Below, piece after piece: positions 52,747-57,415 of a stretch of 57,415 nucleotides of DNA; position 1 is the stretch's first letter; the number at the start of each line of letters is the position of its first letter. The notes below the pieces were generated by a model. It did not search any database. It saw only the letters and a list, made by a program, of their open reading frames with translations, and was not told where the DNA came from. A program made the translations under genes and the position numbers. The DNA is taken from positions 1 through 57,415 of the forward strand of contig JACKPN010000010.1 in the NCBI GenBank assembly GCA_024233575.1. Direction: 5' to 3'. This DNA is from Chlamydiales bacterium. GTDB lineage: Bacteria; Chlamydiota; Chlamydiia; Chlamydiales; Criblamydiaceae.

Positions 52747-54111
52747 ATGACGACAGAAATTACTAAAACGCCCTCGCCAACCCACTCAGGATACCTTTCA
52801 GATATTGACACGGCCACCGCAAAGAGCTCGCGTATTAAACGCTATTGCGAACTGTTGGAGGAGGGACCGACTGCCTATCACGCAACACAATTTGCTGTAT
52901 ATTTGTTGCAGAAGAATGGTTTTACCCTACTCAGGGAAGATGAAAAATGGAATCTGCGTCCTGGTCAGAAATGCGTTGTCACAAGGGCAGACAAAACCTT
53001 CGCTGCTTTTGTCTTGCCTAAAGAAACGCTCGACTCGTTTGCACTTGTAGGGGGGCATACCGACAGTCCTGCATTAGTGCCGATGTCGCGTCCGGACAAA
53101 ATAGAAGGGAAAAATCATCTTCTTGTCACAGAGGTATACGGAGGCCCTCTGTTGCCAACATGGGTTGGAAAACCGCTAGGATTGGCAGGAAGGGTGACTT
53201 ATATCAATGAAAACGGCGAAGAAATAACGAAGGTCATCAACATTAGCGAGGCGGTCGGCAATGTTGTCACATTGCCTCCTCATCTGGATCGTGAGCGTGT
53301 AACAACAATGAAAATCAATCCAGCCAAAGATCTCGATGTCTTTGTTAAAGAAAGCTCCAAAAAACGCTCTGCGTTTATTGAGATATTGCGAGTAGCGCTT
53401 CCTGATATGAAAAAGAAGATCAAAGTCGATGAGATCTCTCACGATCTTTACTTCTACCCACTGCAGAAACCGACAATAACCCTGGCAGGTAACGTGATTT
53501 CCTATAGGCAAGATAATCTTTCGGGCACGCACGCTGCGCTGGAAGGGATATTAGGCAATAGCGAACCGGAGTCATCACGGTTAAAAATGATTATGAGTTT
53601 CCATCATGAAGAGATTGGTTCTCTCTCTTACGAGGGGGCATGCGGGAATTTCTTCGATTCAGTAATCGATAGGATTACCGAGTGCTATAAAATGACTGTT
53701 GAAGAACGACATATCATGATGGCAAAATCAGGCCATCTTTCCTTGGATGTAGCGCATGCAGGAGCGCCCGGGTTTAGCGGTGACTTTCAGCCGCAGCATA
53801 CTCCGACCATAACCGGAGGCGTTGTATTGAAGCGCAATACTATCAAGTATGAATATGGGAATGCTCACTGGTTAAGGCAGATTGCCAAGAGCGAGGTCCT
53901 CCCTCTACAAGATTTTCATGTGAAGCAAGATCATCCTTGCGGGTCGACCATAGCAAAAATTTTGGCTGCCAAAGGTGTCAGAACTGTCGATGCTGGCGTT
54001 CCTCTTTTTGCCATGCATTCCACGGACGAACAGTTGAATTTAGAGGTTCAGAATCATGTGTGTACCATATCAGAAAAGTTTTTAAGTCATGATTTTACCA
54101 CTCTATCGTAA
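52747..54111 (+). CDS. M18-family aspartyl aminopeptidase
   Basis: A 454-residue zinc aminopeptidase removing N-terminal acidic residues. Seen: VGGHTDSPAL (zinc His and Asp), YGGPLLPTWVGKPLGLAGRV, the bridging Asp in SYRQDNLSG, the catalytic and zinc-binding Glu pair in FHHEEIGS, ahead of LDVAHAG, and FAMHSTDEQ with the last zinc His. Length is normal. The 3' end overlaps the porin gene by 23 bases, with the porin start inside it. Confidence 0.93.
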   Translation: MTTEITKTPSPTHSGYLSDIDTATAKSSRIKRYCELLEEGPTAYHATQFAVYLLQKNGFTLLREDEKWNLRPGQKCVVTRADKTFAAFVLPKETLDSFALVGGHTDSPALVPMSRPDKIEGKNHLLVTEVYGGPLLPTWVGKPLGLAGRVTYINENGEEITKVINISEAVGNVVTLPPHLDRERVTTMKINPAKDLDVFVKESSKKRSAFIEILRVALPDMKKKIKVDEISHDLYFYPLQKPTITLAGNVISYRQDNLSGTHAALEGILGNSEPESSRLKMIMSFHHEEIGSLSYEGACGNFFDSVIDRITECYKMTVEERHIMMAKSGHLSLDVAHAGAPGFSGDFQPQHTPTITGGVVLKRNTIKYEYGNAHWLRQIAKSEVLPLQDFHVKQDHPCGSTIAKILAAKGVRTVDAGVPLFAMHSTDEQLNLEVQNHVCTISEKFLSHDFTTLS

Positions 54112-55435
54112 CAAGTGGTGGGCGTCACTGCTGGCCGCGCTTTTGTTCGTCCGGTGCGGAACGGCCTTTGCCGGCGATCACGCTTTTTCCGGCATGCGCG
54201 AAGAGCGTCATGCGGAGCTAGCCCGCACTTTCACTGAAGAGTGGGATCAACAAAAAAACTCGTACTGCGATCGTAAGCATCTTTTTGGTGATTGGCGTGG
54301 ATGGCGAAAATACTGGGCAAAGAGGGGAGTCACTGTCACTTCATCCTATGTTGTCGATATGCTGGGAAACCCTGTCGGCGGCATGCATCAAGGAGCTGCT
54401 TACACGGGATCGTATGGAATTGATGCTCTCTACGACCTGGAAAAAATCCACGGCCTTCGCGGCTGGGAGTTCTACATCGCGGGAACATGGCGTGCAGGGA
54501 CTAACCTGTCGAAGACTAAGATTGGCAACCAATTTCCTGTAGCACAAGTTTACGGTGGCCAGACCTGGCGTTTGGGAGAGCTGTACTTTCAAAACACGGG
54601 ACCGGGAGAGCGATGGCATTTTAAGTTCGGCCGTCTTGAGGCGGGAAATAATTTTCTTCAAAATCCTCTCTATTACAGTTATGTCAGTAATGCTTTCGAC
54701 GGCAACCCTATCTCTGTTTTCTTCAACGTCTACTTCACTGCATATCCCAATGCGACATGGGGGGTATATTTCGATTATAAAATTACGCCGCGCATCCTGG
54801 CAAAATTTGCTGTATACAATGCCAATGCCGACGTCAATAGAAATGTCTATAACGGGTTCAATTTCCATTTCACCAACACGCAAGGAACTCAATACATTAC
54901 AGAATGGACCTACCTTGTCAACCAAGAGCCATGCGACATAGGTCTTCCCGGTAATTATAAGGTAGGCTATTTCTATTACCCTGCTGTTTATGATAAGTTT
55001 CTGGGAGGTGAAGTCCGCGGAAACTACGGGTACTATTTTCTTTTCGATCAGATGATCTATCGTCCTTGTGGACCGGGAACCGACCAGGGATTGACCCCTT
55101 TTGTAGCCTTGCTTTTCTTTCCTGAAGACCGTAATACCTTCCCTTTCTTCTTTACTTCAGGGCTAGTCTACAACGGGCTGATTCCTTGGAGATGCAACGA
55201 TGTCGCTGCGTTCGGTGTTGCTTACGGATCGTATAGCTCCGATCTGCGCCAGCAAGAGCGGCAACAGATGCTGGAGACGCAGAACTTTGAGATGATCATC
55301 GAAGCCAACTACAAAATTGTTATGACCCCTTGGTTCTACATTCAGCCGGACCTACAATATATTATCAAACCTAAAGGATATGATTCGATTGAAGACGCAA
55401 TGGTAATCGGCTTCCAGTCAGGGTTGACATTTTAG
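54089..55435 (+). CDS. OprB-like carbohydrate porin
   Basis: A 448-residue outer-membrane protein. A signal peptide with a basic start (LYRNKWWASLLAALLFV...AFA, about 1-28) precedes an OprB-type barrel: LFGDWRGWRKYWAKRGVTV is the diagnostic start, then GSYGIDALYDLEK and repeated aromatic strands, ending in GFQSGLTF with a final Phe. It resembles the single OprB-like porin of Chlamydia (CT372, from memory). Translation probably couples with the upstream peptidase. Confidence 0.88.
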   Translation: MILPLYRNKWWASLLAALLFVRCGTAFAGDHAFSGMREERHAELARTFTEEWDQQKNSYCDRKHLFGDWRGWRKYWAKRGVTVTSSYVVDMLGNPVGGMHQGAAYTGSYGIDALYDLEKIHGLRGWEFYIAGTWRAGTNLSKTKIGNQFPVAQVYGGQTWRLGELYFQNTGPGERWHFKFGRLEAGNNFLQNPLYYSYVSNAFDGNPISVFFNVYFTAYPNATWGVYFDYKITPRILAKFAVYNANADVNRNVYNGFNFHFTNTQGTQYITEWTYLVNQEPCDIGLPGNYKVGYFYYPAVYDKFLGGEVRGNYGYYFLFDQMIYRPCGPGTDQGLTPFVALLFFPEDRNTFPFFFTSGLVYNGLIPWRCNDVAAFGVAYGSYSSDLRQQERQQMLETQNFEMIIEANYKIVMTPWFYIQPDLQYIIKPKGYDSIEDAMVIGFQSGLTF

Positions 55436-55560
55436 CCTCTCTAAAACGATAGCGAACCACTTTTTTAGAATGGTATCACCGATCCTGATTTACTTTTTTT
55501 AATGGTTGTTGTGAAAACCTTAAAAAAAATATAGTAAAATTTTATAACTGTGAGATCACG

Positions 55561-55974
55561 ATGACGAAATCGACATGTTCATTTTTATTCTTCTTCTTGT
55601 TAGCTGTGCTTGTTTCGTGTGCTAACAATGAAGATTTTCAAAAAAATGAAAGTGAGGTTACGATAGAAACGCCGAAATATTTATATAAAATTCTCACGCG
55701 AGAAAATTGGGAAAAAAGCTGCACCGTCGTGTCTTTATCTAAGGCGGACACCGATTTCATCCACTTGGCGACAGAAGAGCAGTTAGCGAGAATTATCTCA
55801 AAGTTTTGGTCGGGTGCTTCTGAGTACGTCATCCTGAAACTTGAAACAGAAAGGCTGCCCGGGGAGCTAGTTCATGAATCAAATCCCGGTGGAAAGAACA
55901 AGTATTACCATTTGTATCAGGGTACAATTCCTCTAGGTGCCATTATTGAATTGAAAGTGATCGCCGCCGATTAA
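55561..55974 (+). CDS. DUF952-family lipoprotein
   Basis: A 137-residue protein with a lipoprotein signal (LFFFLLAVLVSC; lipobox LVSC, Cys near residue 20) and a DUF952 domain: YLYKILTRENWEKS, FIHLATEEQLARI and YYHLYQGTIPLGAI. DUF952 proteins are usually cytoplasmic and of unknown, ADP-ribosyltransferase-like fold, so lipid anchoring in the envelope is unusual. No strong Shine-Dalgarno is visible. Confidence 0.85.
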   Translation: MTKSTCSFLFFFLLAVLVSCANNEDFQKNESEVTIETPKYLYKILTRENWEKSCTVVSLSKADTDFIHLATEEQLARIISKFWSGASEYVILKLETERLPGELVHESNPGGKNKYYHLYQGTIPLGAIIELKVIAAD

Positions 55975-56026
55975 TCTTCTTGTTTGTGGCATTTTTGCTA
56001 TGAACTCGTCGTTTAGCTTGCCTAAT

Positions 56027-56086
56027 GATTTTCCCGTTTCACAAACGTCTATACCGAAAAAGGTTCAAGAATCGTTTTCGGTATAG
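56027..56086. repeat. Direct-repeat unit plus 12-bp hairpin
   Basis: GATTTTCCCGTTTCACAAAC-GTCTA (56027-56051) recurs at 57157-57181 with three mismatches. It runs into CTATACCGAAAA / TTTTCGGTATAG, a perfect 12-base inverted repeat with a 14-base loop (56049-56086), plausibly a terminator of the DUF952 gene. Confidence 0.5.
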
Positions 56087-56239
56087 CGTGATATGGTTAG
56101 GACAACCCTTTGTTGTAATATCTGCGTTGTTCTTGTAGATCTCTTTATTTTGAAACAGATAAAAAAAATACACATGAATTAATAAGTTGTAAGTAAGCCG
56201 ACCATTATTTTATACTGCTTCTCGAAAAAAGGAGTTAAA

Positions 56240-57148
56240 ATGAATATACCTAGCGTTTCGCCTTTCAGCTCAATTGGTCATGAGCCCGAATTTGGGCCTA
56301 GAGTTTTGATTCCTCATTATGAAGCATCCCATGCATCCGAAGAAGATCATAGAGAAAGTAGTGCTGATCCAGTCAATCAATTTGCTACACGTGAGCTTTC
56401 TTCTTCTTTAAATAGGCCTTATCAGGCAGAACCTATAGATAGGTTTACTGACTCTGAATGCGTGGTAATTGAAGTTGATGATAATGCAACAGCCTCCGAT
56501 ATTGAATCGGAAAGCAGCTCAGAATCAGAACCAGGCACTAGCACCGAATCCGAATCAAGCACTAGTAGCGAATTCTACCGAAGAAACAACCGCGATAATA
56601 ATCAAGAAAACTTTATAAGAATAAAAGACCATATATTTGAACCACATAGGCTCTATCAAGGCGAAGGAGAGTGTTGCTATTATTGCACGTTAAGAGGTCG
56701 AGCGCAGCTATATGACAGTACAAATCAAGAATTCTATACTAGAAAATTAATAAGATGCCTCAAGTCTGGACTTGCTTTTAGGGTTTGTTGGCTTGCTGGA
56801 AGTTCTATCGGTTGTTCCATTGATACAATAAGAGCGCTTTTTGCAGCATGCTGTTGTGTTACTGCAACCGGAAGCGCAGTTGTGCTTTCTCCCGGAGTTT
56901 GCTGTAGTGGGGTAGGGGGATTCCCTGCAGTGGCATGTTGTTTAGTTGGAACGCTTTGTTGCGCTACGTCTGTGAGCTATGCGTTTAAAGCTATTGAGAA
57001 ACTTTGCTTGTGTATTCCTATGTCGTTATGTCCGGAACTAATTTCACGTTGTTGTCGAGTTCATGAGTGTATGAATTGTCAGGAAAACTCCCAAAGGGAT
57101 ACCTTGGAGGAATGTGTTGAAATAGATGATTTTCATACTTACTGTTGA
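56240..57148 (+). CDS. Ser-rich, Cys-rich protein with bilobed hydrophobic region
   Basis: A 302-residue protein of unknown family. The N-terminal half is hydrophilic with a Ser/Glu low-complexity run (about 93-114). Residues about 175-255 are hydrophobic in two or more lobes and contain many cysteines (AACCCV, GVCCSG, ACCLVGTLCC), and the C-terminus is again Cys-rich (CCRVHECMNC). There is no signal peptide. A bilobed hydrophobic region without signal peptide fits the chlamydial Inc type, a type III secreted membrane protein; this is inference. AAAGGAG is seven bases before the ATG. Confidence 0.7.
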   Translation: MNIPSVSPFSSIGHEPEFGPRVLIPHYEASHASEEDHRESSADPVNQFATRELSSSLNRPYQAEPIDRFTDSECVVIEVDDNATASDIESESSSESEPGTSTESESSTSSEFYRRNNRDNNQENFIRIKDHIFEPHRLYQGEGECCYYCTLRGRAQLYDSTNQEFYTRKLIRCLKSGLAFRVCWLAGSSIGCSIDTIRALFAACCCVTATGSAVVLSPGVCCSGVGGFPAVACCLVGTLCCATSVSYAFKAIEKLCLCIPMSLCPELISRCCRVHECMNCQENSQRDTLEECVEIDDFHTYC

Positions 57149-57156
57149 ATGCGTTG

Positions 57157-57181
57157 GATTTTCCCGATTCACATACTTCTA
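57157..57181 (+). repeat. Second copy of the 25-base direct repeat
   Basis: Matches 56027-56051 at 22 of 25 positions and lies just after the stop of the Cys-rich gene, as the first copy lies after the DUF952 gene. It leads into TTCTAG...CTAGAA, a weak hairpin. The rest to 57415 is AT-rich with no gene. Confidence 0.5.
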
Positions 57182-57415
57182 GCCTGATTCCAGGACTATT
57201 TTTTCTAGAAATACCCGTCGTTACTCTGTATTTATTTTTTTAATAAACGCTTAAAAAAAATAGGATTCTTTACAGTCTATTAACGGGAAACTTATTTTAT
57301 CTTCATTTCAATTGATTACAATGTCTTTTTTATTAGATAATTTGTGGGTGTTATATATGATAGAATGTAAAAATAATATTTTAACAAGTTTAGAGGCTAG
57401 ATGCCTTACTGATAA

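Overview
The window looks like chromosome of a Chlamydia-related (environmental) member of the Chlamydiales, most probably Waddlia or a near relative. The assignment is inference from gene content. The evidence: the rpmE-prfA-prmC-ffh-rpsP-trmD-rplS-rnhB string in the order I recall from Chlamydia; LL-diaminopimelate aminotransferase (dapL); the 52-residue small basic protein shared by Chlamydiae and Verrucomicrobia; cysteine-containing MOMP-like beta-barrels; and many Sec-exported proteins without clear relatives. Thymidine kinase, trehalose synthesis, Fic, AbiE and insertion sequences argue against the reduced Chlamydiaceae.

Layout. 1-8.8 kb: dapL, then the ribosome/translation operon from L31 to RNase HII. 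8.8-17.1 kb: a DUF3604 protein, a TA-flanked palindromic element, then a leftward group (two small basic proteins, ybeY, a CNNM/CBS protein, RNase Y) and a large helical membrane protein. 17.1-19.2 kb: tRNA-Thr and tRNA-Tyr, followed by an AbiE toxin-antitoxin pair bracketed by a direct repeat of the tRNA-Tyr 3' end (a small island with a frameshifted toxin). 19.5-36.8 kb: an accessory stretch rich in exported proteins. It holds a MOMP-like barrel, Fic, GNAT, EVE, a serine hydrolase, an exported Ser/Thr kinase-like protein, a vitamin K-dependent gamma-carboxylase-like gene split at a G6 tract, an exported beta-propeller, a second barrel, two tandem exported family-25 glycosyltransferases, a methyltransferase, an exported GH130-like protein and an Arg/Glu-rich secreted protein. 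36.8-46.3 kb: hemH, tdk, RNA methyltransferases (TrmH, RlmN, RlmD), an endonuclease/phosphatase-family membrane protein, a disrupted otsA, an AI-2E-type transporter and a tiny histone-fold protein. 46.4-57.4 kb: a TPR protein, a protein with a C-terminal J-domain, a decayed IS5-family element beside two palindromic miniature elements, a gene whose stop codon lies in one of them, a second IS5-like remnant ending in a 28-bp perfect hairpin, an M18 aminopeptidase, an OprB-like porin, a DUF952 lipoprotein and a Cys-rich bilobed hydrophobic protein.

Most notable items: the single histone-fold protein (46089-46277); the gamma-carboxylase gene whose two halves would fuse into one 451-residue protein with one extra G; the exported kinase; the exported tandem glycosyltransferases; the tRNA-Tyr/AbiE island with a toxin explained by loss of one GGAAT unit; and a family of 162-bp TA-flanked palindromes. 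All assignments come from reading the sequence; no database search was run.
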